Positions 1-10,439 of a stretch of DNA of 64,000 bases are shown piece by piece; position 1 is the stretch's first letter, and every line of letters begins with the position of its first letter. This DNA is from Gonatopus flavifemur (Eukaryota > Arthropoda > Insecta > Hymenoptera > Dryinidae). Location: contig JAFFJZ010000075.1 in NCBI GenBank assembly GCA_018340375.1, positions 248,001 to 312,000 of the forward strand, in the 5' to 3' direction. A program made the position numbers and the translations under genes. The notes under the pieces are model-generated. The model was not told the DNA's origin. It saw nothing but the letters and a program-made list of their open reading frames with translations, and did no database searches.

Positions 1-892
1 GTTTGAACCCGGATACGTCTCGATAACTCGAGCTAGAGACCATTTGGCCGGTGCAGTAGTCTCATCAGAAATCAGGACTAAATCGTCTCTCTGTACGGTA
101 GGTTGGACTGTAGTTCATTTGTATCTTGTCTGCAGTGATTGCAGATACTCACGTGGCCACCCTTTCCACCAATCTTGCATCATTTGCTGGGGGAGTTTCC
201 ATCGGTTCAAAGGGGCAATGTTGTCGCCTATGTAGTTAGGTCCGGGAACCAAAAATGAGCTTGAGACTATTCAAAAATGAGCTGGTGCCAAGATCGGGAT
301 ATCAGGAGGCTTAGTCGTGAGAGGTAGCAAAGGCCTTGAGTTGAGGCAAGATTCAACCTGAGTTAGAAGTGTATAAAACTGCTCGAAAGTGAGAGTAGCT
401 TGTTCAATCACACGCTTCAAGTGATGTCTTGGGGACTTCACTGCGGCTTCCCATATTCCACCGGAATGGGGAGCACAAGGAGGATTGAAATGCCATTCAG
501 TTCCTTGGCTGCACAATGAACTCGATATTTCCGTAACAAAGGCTGATGATTTTCGATACATGGCCCTTAGTTCTGCGTCAGCGCCCACAAAGGTCGTACC
601 TCGATCAATATAGAGGGCAGTGCAATGGCCTCAACGGGCCGTGAAACGTCTAAAGGCAGCGATGAAACCTTTGCTGTCGTGACTCGACACAAGTTCGAGG
701 TGGACGGCCTTTGTCGCGAGACAAATGAATATGGCTATGTAGCCTTCGTGAGATTTGAAGCCCCTCCCTGGGGCACACCTCATCTTGTGAGGGCCCGCAT
801 AATCCACACCTGAATTTGCAAATGGTCTGCCTAGGTTCGTTCGGATCTGGGGTAGGGGACCTAATTTCTGATAGGCTGTACTACCTCTGAAT
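1..892 (-). pseudogene. BEL#1 pol 3' part: integrase core and DUF5641-like C-terminus, broken
   Basis: This is the C-terminal end of a BEL/Pao polyprotein read right to left. The core opens with a GVDYAGP block (about 790-830). The second catalytic Asp lies in IDRGTTF (about 600-625) and the Glu in GGIWEAAVK (about 445-475). The stretch at 1-235 continues into a DUF5641-like region containing PAKWSLARVIE. In that family the integrase inserts cDNA and the C-terminal domain follows it. The copy is dead: a stop and frame change sit near 625-640 and a TGA lies at 115-117. It runs off the left edge, so the 3' LTR is not visible. Its upstream half resumes at 6594, on the far side of a nested LINE. 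Confidence 0.88.
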
Positions 893-907
893 CTAATGCA
901 GGTGTGG
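893..907. repeat. 15-bp target-site duplication, left copy
   Basis: The 15 bases CTAATGCAGGTGTGG here recur exactly at 6579-6593 and bracket the LINE. Duplications of about this size are normal for target-primed LINE insertion. On the minus strand this site codes the C-x2-C part of the BEL#1 integrase zinc finger. Confidence 0.9.
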
Positions 908-1121
908 GACTTGGTTGGGTGGCGCGAGTGTGTGAACATCGTATGCGTGAGCAATCTGTGCTAATTTACGTTTTAGAGACAATTAAGAGCGTTGAGATTT
1001 GTATTGAGTGGTGCTAGAGCATACGGACGGTGTGAAGAAGTTGTGGGAATAAAGGTATAAAGAAATATTGTGAAATATAAATATAAGGATGAGATATAGT
1101 GTTTGGGTATAAGGTGAGGTT

Positions 1122-2081
1122 ATGGCGTCGCGCGGTAAAGGTAAGGTAGGAAGCGGCAAGGCGGGCCGGGTAGGGAGAGGTAACGGTGGCGTCGATTCGA
1201 AACAGAAAACTTCAACAGGTGGTTCGCTGAGTGGCCAGAAGAGGGTATCCTTTGATATGCAAGAAGGTAAGGTTTTAGAAAGGGAATTAGAGGAAATGAA
1301 AAAAGTGGTTAGGAAAGAGATGGAAAAGATCAAAGGAAGTAGACAAAAATACTCGAATTATGTCGAAGAATTATTAGAAAAAGAGGAAGAAGGGGGAGAT
1401 AGATTGGAGGTTATAGAATCAAAGATGGAAGGATTAGGAAAAGCAATGGAAGAAAGGAATTTGACAGAAAGGGGTTCGGAAAAAGAGACAGACTCAATAT
1501 GTAGTTTGAGTGTAGGTAGAGGTACAGGATGGGGAGGGAGTAGTTATGCGGGATCTATGAAAAGTGGAGGCGGATTAAATGATAGAGAAGTGGAGAAAAT
1601 AGAGAAGTTGGTGATAGATCAGGAAAAAAAGAAAAGGAAAGAAAATATAGTTATAAGGGATGCTAATATACAGGACGGAGATCCTGAGATGTGGGTTGAA
1701 GGTTTTTTGAAAGAAAAATTGGGGGTGGAAGTGGAAGTAAAAAAAGCATGGAAAAGCGGAAACGTTATAGTCGCAAAAATGGGAAACGAAGAGGGCAAAG
1801 ATGAAGTTATGGAAAATAAAAGCAAGTTGAGGGGAGGAAATTCCTTCATAGAAAATGACTTAACTTGGGAAGAGAGGAAATTACAGGAAAGAATAAATAA
1901 ATGGGGAAGGGAACAAAGAAACAAGGGAGTGGATGTCAAAGTGGGCAGGGGTAAAGTGAGGGTTAATAATGTGTGGAAAATGTGGACCGATATTGAAAAG
2001 GATTCGGAGAGAGGAGATGAAGACGTAGAGGGTCAGGATAGAGAGGAAGAAGCAAGTAGAGATCAAGCGCAGAATTTTTAA
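1122..2081 (+). CDS. LINE ORF1 protein, coiled-coil plus RRM-like nucleic-acid-binding protein
   Basis: The ORF is intact at 319 codons. Residues 1-50 are Gly/Lys/Arg-rich. Residues 50-110 are a Glu/Lys-rich stretch with heptad character, probably a trimerising coiled coil. Residues about 185-240 resemble the RRM-like fold of LINE ORF1 proteins (NIVIRDANI at the first strand). The motif FIENDLTWEERK (about 244-255) matches the conserved start of the ORF1 C-terminal domain. Proteins of this class coat the LINE RNA and act as nucleic acid chaperones. The ATG at 1122 is the first one after the 5' UTR. The family is inferred from domain order only. Expression is doubtful because the partner ORF2 is dead. 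Confidence 0.75.
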   Translation: MASRGKGKVGSGKAGRVGRGNGGVDSKQKTSTGGSLSGQKRVSFDMQEGKVLERELEEMKKVVRKEMEKIKGSRQKYSNYVEELLEKEEEGGDRLEVIESKMEGLGKAMEERNLTERGSEKETDSICSLSVGRGTGWGGSSYAGSMKSGGGLNDREVEKIEKLVIDQEKKKRKENIVIRDANIQDGDPEMWVEGFLKEKLGVEVEVKKAWKSGNVIVAKMGNEEGKDEVMENKSKLRGGNSFIENDLTWEERKLQERINKWGREQRNKGVDVKVGRGKVRVNNVWKMWTDIEKDSERGDEDVEGQDREEEASRDQAQNF

Positions 2082-2490
2082 AAAATCAGAGAGTAGGGAA
2101 AGGAAAAGGAGGTAGGAATATGCAAGCTAACGAAGGGATTGGAGATGAAATTAAAAAAAAGGTTGGAGTTTTGTATTTTGGAATGTGACTGGTTTGATGA
2201 GGCAGAATAGAGATTTTTGGAAATACATCGTGAATTTTGATTTTGTGAGCTTATGTGAGACGTGGGTCACAGAGAAAGGGTGGAAAGATTCAGTAAATAA
2301 ATTGCCTAAAACGCATGTATGGGAATGTAGTTTCTCTAAGAAGGAGGAGAAAAAAGGTAGGGCTAAGGGTGGCTCCGTATCAGGGATTAGGGAAGGTAGG
2401 GGAGAATGTAGTAAGTTGTTACAAATAGAAAAAGAGGAAATGATACTTTCCAAGATAAAGGATGGAGGCAGATACATTTTTATATGGTCC

Positions 2491-2494
2491 GTAT
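2491..2494. repeat. 4-bp target duplication of solo LTR (gtat), left copy
   Basis: GTAT here is repeated at 4346-4349. It exactly flanks a segment that begins TGTAACATGG and ends CCACGTCACA. Confidence 0.85.
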
Positions 2495-4345
2495 TGTAAC
2501 ATGGTACATGTTACATGTGAATCCCTCTCTCTCGTCGGCTCTCAGAGTAAATACCCGTCCCGCCGGGGTCTCACTATTATACGATTTAATCTCAAAAATT
2601 GTATAATTCCATCTAGACGATGGATCAACAGATAATTGAAAGGAATACCTTGTGAATATGGGAGTAAAAGGAATTTCATAATCATAAGTATTCAAAGAAT
2701 TTAGAATAATCTTGATAATTAAAGTATTCGAATTTAGAATAATCAATTCGAATGTTGAATGATACGCGCGAGCTGAGTGAACCACCGTGGTCATACGAAT
2801 TAATGAAATCCTCACATAGTGATGTATTAGAATTCTTTTCCGTTCCGCGAGAGAAATTTTAGAGAAGATATCCGGCCCAGGGAAGCCGACGAATGAGAGA
2901 CACGGAAGGATGGGGAAGGAAACCGTGATTGGAGCACGATCTCTTGCCACCTAGATGACTTTCTACTACTACGCAGCCGCGAGGTCACTGAAGACATTCC
3001 GCAGAAAGAAATTTCAACACCACAACAATGGAAAGACCATCGATAATATCCCGTACTATATCTATAAAATATAGGATATCAAATAACTTCATGTCTCTCC
3101 TCGATATATTAATTAATGAAAATAACGAAGTACAATCTTCGTTATTCATAACCCGCGCGGCCACTGTACGTGAGAATATGAGGCGCGCGCATTTCTTCTT
3201 CACGAAGATACCGACTCGCCGTTGAACGCACGGGAGACTGTGTCGGGACGGCTTGCCGAACAAACGTGCGGTATAACAAAACTTCCGTTTGATAAATTCT
3301 TTGGTCGTTTGTGATGACTCAACAAAACAAGTGGGACGAGAGTGAGTCTACACTTCCTGTCTTGTGACTTATATACCTCAGTTCTCTGTAATCTGTCTCT
3401 CGCGGGATTTCTATCGTTGTTGTTGTAAATTTTCGTTACTTTGAATCGTCTTTCCATCCGTTTTGTGTATGGAAGGTGTAGTTCACGTAGAGTTGCCACG
3501 TGGTTCGTTTCGGTTCGCGCGTATTACGTATTATTCATCCATTCCACACCCAGTGGTTGATAATTGTTTCTTTTTAGTGAAGGAGTGAAATGTAGTGTGA
3601 GATTAATAGATATCGTACCTCTACCGTAAGGACGAGAGTGTGCTTAACCCGTCGGGCATGTGACGGCATCGGGTTTCTTTTTTAGAACAGTTATTGTGAT
3701 CACTCCTCCACACGAATCAGTTTACGTGTGCTTAGTGTATCATATCTTCTTCCTTTTTCTTTGGGTGTACCACCTTCTCCTTGATTCTATGGATTATATT
3801 CTGTTTTAATTGGATTCTGGCTTCATTTCGTATGTATTATTTCTTTTATTGTTCCTTTCTCTTTCATTCCTCCCCTTTCACTCCGACCCTCACGACTGAC
3901 TAGTTAGGTGAACGGGTAAGAGAAGGCGAGACGGCAGATAGTAGTGCTCGCCTGTTTTATTTTCTTCTCTTTCCGCTTGAATTATCTATCAAGGACCTTC
4001 AATTTGAATGCGGCGCTCCTATGTGAGTGCCTGGCGCCCAACTTATACAACTTTACGATAGTTAATGACAAATTGTAGAATTCTTATCGAATTTCTGTCT
4101 CTCTCTCTCCCCCCTTTGAATCTATCACCGTGGGGAAGCTCATTCTGTGCACGTGCTTCTTTTGCTTCGCCTATGCGGCTATCGCTCGCCTTTTCTTTTC
4201 GAACGCCTCTTCGCTCTGCCTTCGTAATTATTTTCTTCGATTTTCATCTTTGCTTCATTGGATAAATGATAGAATCGTTTGTAGTTATTTACCTAGGCTA
4301 GCGAGAGGGAGCGACCGCAAAGGCGAGGACAGAAGCCACGTCACA
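2495..4345. mobile_element. Solo LTR, probable Ty3/gypsy type, nested in the LINE
   Basis: This 1851-bp insert begins TGTAACATGG and ends CCACGTCACA. The termini are inverted with 8 of 10 bases matching, in the usual TG...CA form. GTAT is duplicated on both sides, a length typical of gypsy integrases. Ignoring insert and duplication, the endonuclease frame of the host LINE continues without a break. I see no gag, protease or RT inside, so this is a recombined solo LTR and not a full element. The long open frames inside are unconvincing. A possible TATA motif lies near 3058-3070. Its transcriptional orientation is not settled. Confidence 0.8.
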
Positions 4346-6578
4346 GTATACATAAAAGGGGGATGGATGGATTGTGAAGAAACATTCAAGGCGAATATGG
4401 AAGAAATGGAAGGAGAGATTATTATAGTCGGGGGGGATTTTGATATAACTTGCTGCGTGCTATATGGAATGGAGGATGTTTGCCAAAAGATTGGGAAACC
4501 AGCATACTGATCACCCTGTACAAGGGAGGAAACCCTGGAGAAACGAGTAACTATAGAGGAATCTCGCTACTATGTTCCGCATATAAGATATATGCAGAAA
4601 TTATGAGGAAAAGATTGGTGGTGGAAGCGGAGAAATTAAAATTGGTGCCTGAGAGTCAGACAGGTTTTAGGAAAGGAAGGTCGGCTATTGAAAATATTTT
4701 TGTTTCGAACCATTTGGTGCAAAGGGAGGAGATGAGGGAGGAGAAAATATACGCCCTTTTCATGGACCTGGAGGCCGCCTTTGACAATGTGCAGAGGGAG
4801 AAACTATGGGAGCTACTGTACAAAAAAAGAAATAAACTCGCAACTTATTGAAAGGATATGGAGGATATATGGCAGAACAGGAGTGAGAGTGAGGACTACG
4901 GAAGGATTATCGGAGGAATTTCACACGAGAAAAGGAGTGCGACAAGGATGCGTGCTAAGCCCGCTGCTCTCCAACCTGTTTATTGCGGAATTAGATCATG
5001 AGTTGGAGTTAAGGGGAGTGGGAGGAATAAAGCTAGGAGAGCGAAGGGTTTGGTCTCTGTCCTATGCGAATGATATGATTATCTTGGCAAAAAATAGGAA
5101 AGCGTTACTGGATATGATGGATACCTTCAAAATATTTTTAGGAGAGTTGGAGCTCAAGTTGAGTGTATTGAAAACAAAGGTGTTGGTATTTAATAAGAGT
5201 AATAAAGAAAAAAAGGAACGATGGAAATGGGATACGCAAATTATTGAAGAAGTTACAATATTTAGATACTTAGGATTCGTATTCAATGAAGGGAGTAATT
5301 ACAAGGATCATTTTTCAGAATTACGTAGGGAGATTAGCTATGGATAAAGTGTGGAGTATGGTGGAAAGAATTTGCAAGGATGATTTTAGGAGAAGGTGGG
5401 TGCTATTCAAGTATTTGGTGGAAAGTCTAATGTCTTACGGGGTTGAAATTTGGGGTTGGAAAGAAAAAAAAGATTCAGAAAAGATCATTATTGACTATAT
5501 CAGGTGGATATGTAGAATAGAGTTCTGTACACCAAGATATATTTTAACTAGAGAACTGAGATTAGGAGGGATGAAGATAGGATGGGGATTGAGGACTGTG
5601 AAATACGAGATGAAGATGAGGAGTGCCGAAGATAATAATTTGGTCAAATTATGTTGGGAAGAGAAGAAGAAAGAAGGGTGGCGAGACAAATTCAGTGAAG
5701 AAAGAGAAAAATATTATAATAGGGATGGTTGGGGAATGGTGGGTATAGAGGAATGTGTTGCGTCAGGGGTAGGGATAAGAGAGATCATTAATAGGAGAGG
5801 AATAGAGGTACAAAGGCAAATGGAGCATAGGAAAATGAGAGAGACGAAGTACAATAAAAGGTATATGGATATGGATAAAGGGGTTGTTGGACCAGAATAT
5901 TTGAAGTGGAAAAATATGGATAAAATGTCCGCAGAAGGTTGGGGAAATGGGATTAGAGCGCTGATGAATTCGAGATGTGGGAATTCTGGAGCAGAAAATA
6001 AGTATTGGGTAGAGGAAGAGAGAAAGCTTTGCCGTTTATATTCTAAAGGTATGGATAATTTGAATCATCTGGTGGAAACTGGTGAAGAAGTGGAGGAATG
6101 GTTCACAAGTCTAGGATTTTCGAAGGAGGAAAAGATAAGGAGGTTACTTGATGACTATTTAGATATGGAAAAAGCGAGAATATTGAATAGGATATGGACA
6201 AACAGAGAAAAAGCAAGGAAAGATTCAGGGGTAGGTGAGTAGATATAAGTGAGATTCATTGTGATACTAGTATTAAGAATTACAATGTGATAATACAGAC
6301 GGAAAGACTGGTGAATGTGTTAAATTTAGCATGAGCGGAGATGTATAGTTATATGTTATATAGTTACGTGTGTTTATTGGATGATTTTTGGCTGAAACTG
6401 TATGGTATGGCATTGAGATGAGTATACTGATAAAGTGATGGAGAAGAAGAGGGGGGAGAGCACAGTGCGTGGATTGAGTTTGTAGATATGGATGGATGAG
6501 TGCGGTCAAGTAAAGAGAATGTAAACCGAGTCCACAACTTTCTGGTTTTTGTAAAACTAAAGTTTAATTAATAAATGA

Positions 6579-6593
6579 CTAATGCAGGTGTGG
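6579..6593. repeat. 15-bp target-site duplication, right copy
   Basis: This is an exact copy of 893-907 and marks the 3' end of the LINE, directly after its terminal AATAAATGA stretch. Confidence 0.9.
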
Positions 6594-8088
6594 CAATTAT
6601 TTAGAGAGAATCGTTCCTATAACGAACTGAACTAAACCAGTGAGAAGCAAAGAGTCCTGATCGATCGTTAGGAATTCGTCCAGATTTGAGCATAAGGGAA
6701 TGGATGAAACGCGATACACACGCGGTTACTCGAAAGAGTTCAGTGAGTGATGAATACCTAAGCAGCAGTTCCTAGTTTTCCGTCACCTCTCTTGGAGCGC
6801 TGTTTCGGATTCAAGGTTGGTTCCCACAAAACGCAATGGAAATTCGCACTCCTCGGATAGCCACTTAGGACCCTTCCACCATAGATGATGGTCCAGCAAA
6901 CTTTCGGAATTGAGACCTCTTGAGACGCAATCGGCGGGATTATCAGCCGATCTTACGTGGCGCCAAAGAGCTCTTGGCTGGGATGAGTGGATCTGAGAGC
7001 AGCGTTTCGCAACAAAAATAGGCCACCTTGAGGGCTGGGACCGAAGCCAGTGTAACACATCCATGGAGTCAGTCCAAAGATGCGTTGACTTCATCTGTAT
7101 CCCAAGGGAATCCTCAGTTCTCTTGGCCAGCTGAGAAAGCAACAAAGCAGCGCACAATTCCAACCTTGGGATTGTTACCACCGTTTTGATCGGGGCCACC
7201 CTTGTTTTGGCCTGTAGCAAATGAATGAATATCTGCTCCCGGGTAATCACACGTAGATAGAGTACCGCGCCATAGGCTAATGAAGAGGCGTCTGAAAAAC
7301 AATGAATTTCTAACGTTGCATCAGGGTGGTAATCCAGCCATCGAGTGATTTTGAGTTCATCGAGCGTACCAAGTTTGTCATACCAATTAATCCATTGTTG
7401 ACATAAATCTGGAGGCAGAACTTCGTCCCAGTCTAACTCGAGTACCCGAAGCTTCTGAAGAAAAATCTTGGCTGTAACTAGTACCGGATATATCCATCCT
7501 AATGGGTCGAAGACCCCAGCGACCTCAGACAATATTTGCCTTTTTGTCCAAGAATTCTTTTTTTCTAAATTACTAATTCTGAATAGAGAACAATCGAGGA
7601 TTGGATCCCAGTTCAATCCTAAAATACTATTATACAATGCCCGAAGGCTCTTCATCCAAGGGATTGGGTCCATCAACGACATTAAGCAAGCTGGAATGGT
7701 GAGCCAACCATTTGTTTAGCGTGAAACCACCCATCCTGCAAATCTCGATTACTTGGCTTTGTTTTAACAAAGCTCCTTCCACGGTGTGACCACCCGAGGG
7801 CATGTCATCCATATAAGCATCACGTTGGAGGATCTCATCGCCCAAGGGATGAGGGTCTTGTTCGTCATCGGCTAACTGACGATTGGTGCGCATAGCCAGA
7901 AATGGATTCGAAGCCATACCATACGTAACGGTCTGTAAAAGCCATGTCTGCATGGCATCTTCTCGACTGGAACGCCATAGAATCCCTTGGAAGATTTGAT
8001 CATCTGGGTGAACTCTAATTTGGCGGAACATTTGTTTGGCTCCAGCGACAAAAACATAGCGAAATTGCCGCCGGCGCCAAATCACCTC
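6594..8088 (-). pseudogene. BEL#1 pol middle: reverse transcriptase palm, RNase H, start of integrase
   Basis: Read right to left. RT palm (7630-8085) has MFRQIRVHPDDQ and an intact catalytic YMDD (about 7805-7820). A frame change near 7640-7680 leads into RT connection and RNase H (6783-7682), with FDPLGWIYPV, HCFSDAS and LWTDSMDVLHWL, followed by NPADCVSRG. After the stop near 6780 a degraded trace of the linker remains (RVTA..RFIHS). About 0.5 kb that normally links RNase H to the integrase zinc finger is missing. The family copies element RNA to DNA in virus-like particles. This copy cannot do so, because of its stops, the deletion and the nested LINE. Confidence 0.87.
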
Positions 8089-9455
8089 TGTGAGGTTCGG
8101 CAGCAGGTTGGGCCATAGTACAGAATGTCATTGATTGATAACCCATTATCACACTTTGCTGAACCATTAAAAACGGTTCTGATTTTATCCTTAGGGCCTG
8201 AATTCTTGAAAACTCCATGATGGGGCGGGTGAAAACGGCGGATACTGGGGTCCTCAACTGGCAAGGGGAGCATATGACCCTGTTCGAAGTAGTCCTTCAT
8301 GAATTCATTATATAGTCCAGCAAAGTTGACGTCTTTGGAGAAGCGTTTTTCTAGTTTCTCTACCATCTTAAGGGCTATTCCATGAGACTCTGGGAAACTT
8401 ATTTCTCCAGCAGTAAGTTTTTTCAGAGGCAAACGAATTACGTAGTGACCTGAATCGTCGTGAGTAGTTGTCTCACGAAATATTTTTTTAGCCTCTTCCT
8501 CGTCTGGCGAAGGAGCTCCACAGAAGCGCCGGAATAGTTCGTCTAAAGCCATATCTTCGTTAATGTGAAGCAGGGTCAATCTCTCTGAAGCCTCATCAAT
8601 CTGTGAAGGGCCTGAAATGGGTTCGTTAGATTGCCCACGGCGTGAATCTCCTCCCATAATAAGCGCGTGAACAGCAGCTCCCAGTAAAATATCGATCCTC
8701 TCTTTGCCAGCGTAATTTGGATCGGCTAACACTAACTGATGTAAATGGCTAAAACTAAAGCTATGTTGGGGTCCTATGGGAACATACGAAGTGATTTTTG
8801 GCAGTACATAAATTTGAACCGAACAAGTGAATTCGGACTCAAAGTACGGTCTTAAAATGAAATTAACTAGCTTTCGGCAAGTAACCTGACGTTTTCCACC
8901 AACGCCTGAAATGGGTACGGTAATCGACTCATGAGTCAACTTCAGGATTTGACAAAGCGATTCGGTAACGAAAGACGATTGTGAACCCTGGTCCACAAGA
9001 GCCCTAGCCCACCAAGTGTCCCCAGCAGTGGAACACGCTATAACTTTTGCAGTTGATACCAACACGGAAGTTGAGGCTATGCTAGACAGAGAAGCACCAC
9101 CAGTTTGTTTCGCTTCGTTATGAAATTGAACTTGGGATGTCGTTGGGTCTGTAACTTGAACCACTGACTCGGTGTTAAAAGCATCGCCATGGAGACTTGT
9201 GTGATGCTTACCACCGCAGTTCTGACATCTTTTGGGAGACTTACAGTCTCTCACTTGATGGTGTAAAAGGCAGTCAAACCACCGCGTGTTTCCTTTCACC
9301 CAGTCTTTACGCTGGGCGATCGTTTTGGCGTTGTATACGTCGCGAAACAAAACGGAGTGATCAGCGCCACAGATTGGACATTTCGCTGATTTGGATGTAG
9401 GATGAGATGTACTCGGGGTACCAGCATGATGTACCTTGGGTGAAGAAGTATTCAA
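8082..9455 (-). pseudogene. BEL#1 gag zinc knuckles, aspartic protease and RT N-terminus
   Basis: One long 457-codon frame. Residues about 22-90 carry Cys/His knuckles (CPICGADH, then CQNCGGKHH). The retropepsin active site is ALVDQGSQSSFV (about 155-166), the DQG form usual in BEL/Pao. RT fingers follow (FRRFCGAPSPDEEEA, then HHGVFKN). The frame is lost at about 8085, where the palm domain continues in another phase. The region is bounded upstream by the gag stop at 9486. Although this piece is open, it is one fragment of a broken polyprotein. Confidence 0.85.
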
Positions 9456-9485
9456 CCGAAAATAATCGGATTTCTGAGCCGAAGC

Positions 9486-10439
9486 TCATTTGCCAGATTT
9501 AGAATTCTTTGAACTATTCCTCTCAAGATTTTCCAACATGGGAATATGATTCTCCAGGAAGTCCAATGATTTGCTGAGGTCAGGAGGCTCCCTTTTTCGG
9601 TCAGGGCCCATTCTAAGTTGTTCCCACCGTTTTTGGGTTCCAGGTTCCAGAAGACTCAGAATATGGAAAACTGATAGGTCATCCCAATGCTGAGTAGGAC
9701 GTTTGAGAGTGGTCAGAGCCGCGAAGGGCGTTCGAAAACCATTTAAAATCCGTTTTATTTCTTCAGCCGATTCGTTTCTCATGGGCTTAAGTGAGAAAAT
9801 GGGAGAGACGTGTGAATTTACCATTCGGTCAACGTCTTCATACCCATCTTTTAGACATTCCCAAGCTGCTTCAAAGTTATCATCTGTGATAGCGTATGTG
9901 CTGATAAGCTGAGCTGCCTCCCCTTCGACGCAAGTCTTGAGGTGGTGCAATTTGGATACGTTAGAAATTCCGAGTTCATTCGCAACCAGGGAGGTGAATA
10001 GTTCCCTAAAAGATTCCCAGTGTTCGTAATCCCCTCTGAATTTGGGAAGAGAAATTCAAGGCAATCTCTCGGATTCCTCACTAGCTACAAGAGGTCCACC
10101 TTCAGCACCCGAGGTAGAACCCGAAGCAGCACTCGAAGCTTCAAGACGGAGGGTCTTTGAGTCTATAAATGTTTGGCATTCGCCACATCTTTCGAGATAC
10201 ATCTCCTCGGTTGAGGCGAAAATTCCCTTTTCAAAATAAGGCCGGTCCCTGGACAAGTGTCGCTCAGGGAGTAGTTTATAATGAATCTCTTGGAACCGAG
10301 TCCAAAGTTTCTCCAGATTTGATAGTCTTGAGCGAGAATTGCTCAAGGTCATTTTGGCCGAACCATCCTCTTTGGAGTTGGAGAAGGATCTGTCGATACG
10401 ACCTACAAGGTCCATTTGTTCCTCAAGCAACTCTTCCAT
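9486..10439 (-). pseudogene. BEL#1 gag (DUF1759-type) N-terminal part
   Basis: The ATG at 10439-10437 opens a 127-codon frame (10056-10439) that is Glu/Ser-rich and starts MEELLEEQMDLVGRID. Its phase is lost near 10040-10056. The DUF1759-like capsid region resumes and is clear in 9486-9950 (MHHLKTCVEGEAAQLI, AWECLKDGY, VNSHVSPIF). This domain sits in the Gag of BEL/Pao elements and packages RNA. The coding order gag, protease, RT, RNase H, integrase fixes this element on the minus strand. Confidence 0.85.

Larger units (their letters stand above)
2120..6242 (+). pseudogene. LINE ORF2, endonuclease/reverse transcriptase remnant
   Basis: ORF2 probably starts at the ATG at 2120. A frameshift near 2165-2180 precedes the endonuclease N-terminus (FDFVSLCETWV, about 2236-2268). 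Endonuclease sequence resumes after the solo LTR at 4346 and reaches IIIVGGDF (about 4420-4440). It then jumps near 4445-4455 straight into reverse transcriptase (LPKDWETSILITLYKGG from about 4478), so about 1 kb of coding sequence has been lost. RT continues in shifted frames near 4830 and 5300. The catalytic box reads YAND (about 5065) where active enzymes have YADD, so a metal-binding Asp has become Asn. The C-terminal part (5286-6242) is open but has no recognisable zinc finger. Confidence 0.88.
908..6578 (+). mobile_element. APE-type non-LTR retrotransposon (LINE) inserted in BEL#1
   Basis: The element has a 5' UTR (908-1121), ORF1, a broken ORF2 and a 3' UTR ending in a short A/T-rich tail. 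A 15-bp direct repeat bounds it. It holds a 1851-bp solo LTR, so its own length is about 3.8 kb. That is short for a two-ORF LINE because ORF2 has lost the segment between endonuclease and reverse transcriptase. The clade is uncertain: the endonuclease is APE type and ORF1 is L1-like in layout (coiled coil, RRM-like, C-terminal domain), so I do not name a family. Confidence 0.9.

Noticed and set aside
4025..4036. TGGCGCCCAAC, like a retroviral primer-binding site
   Set aside because: It lies inside the solo LTR, about 310 bp before its 3' end as fixed by the GTAT duplication, so it cannot be a primer site of that element.
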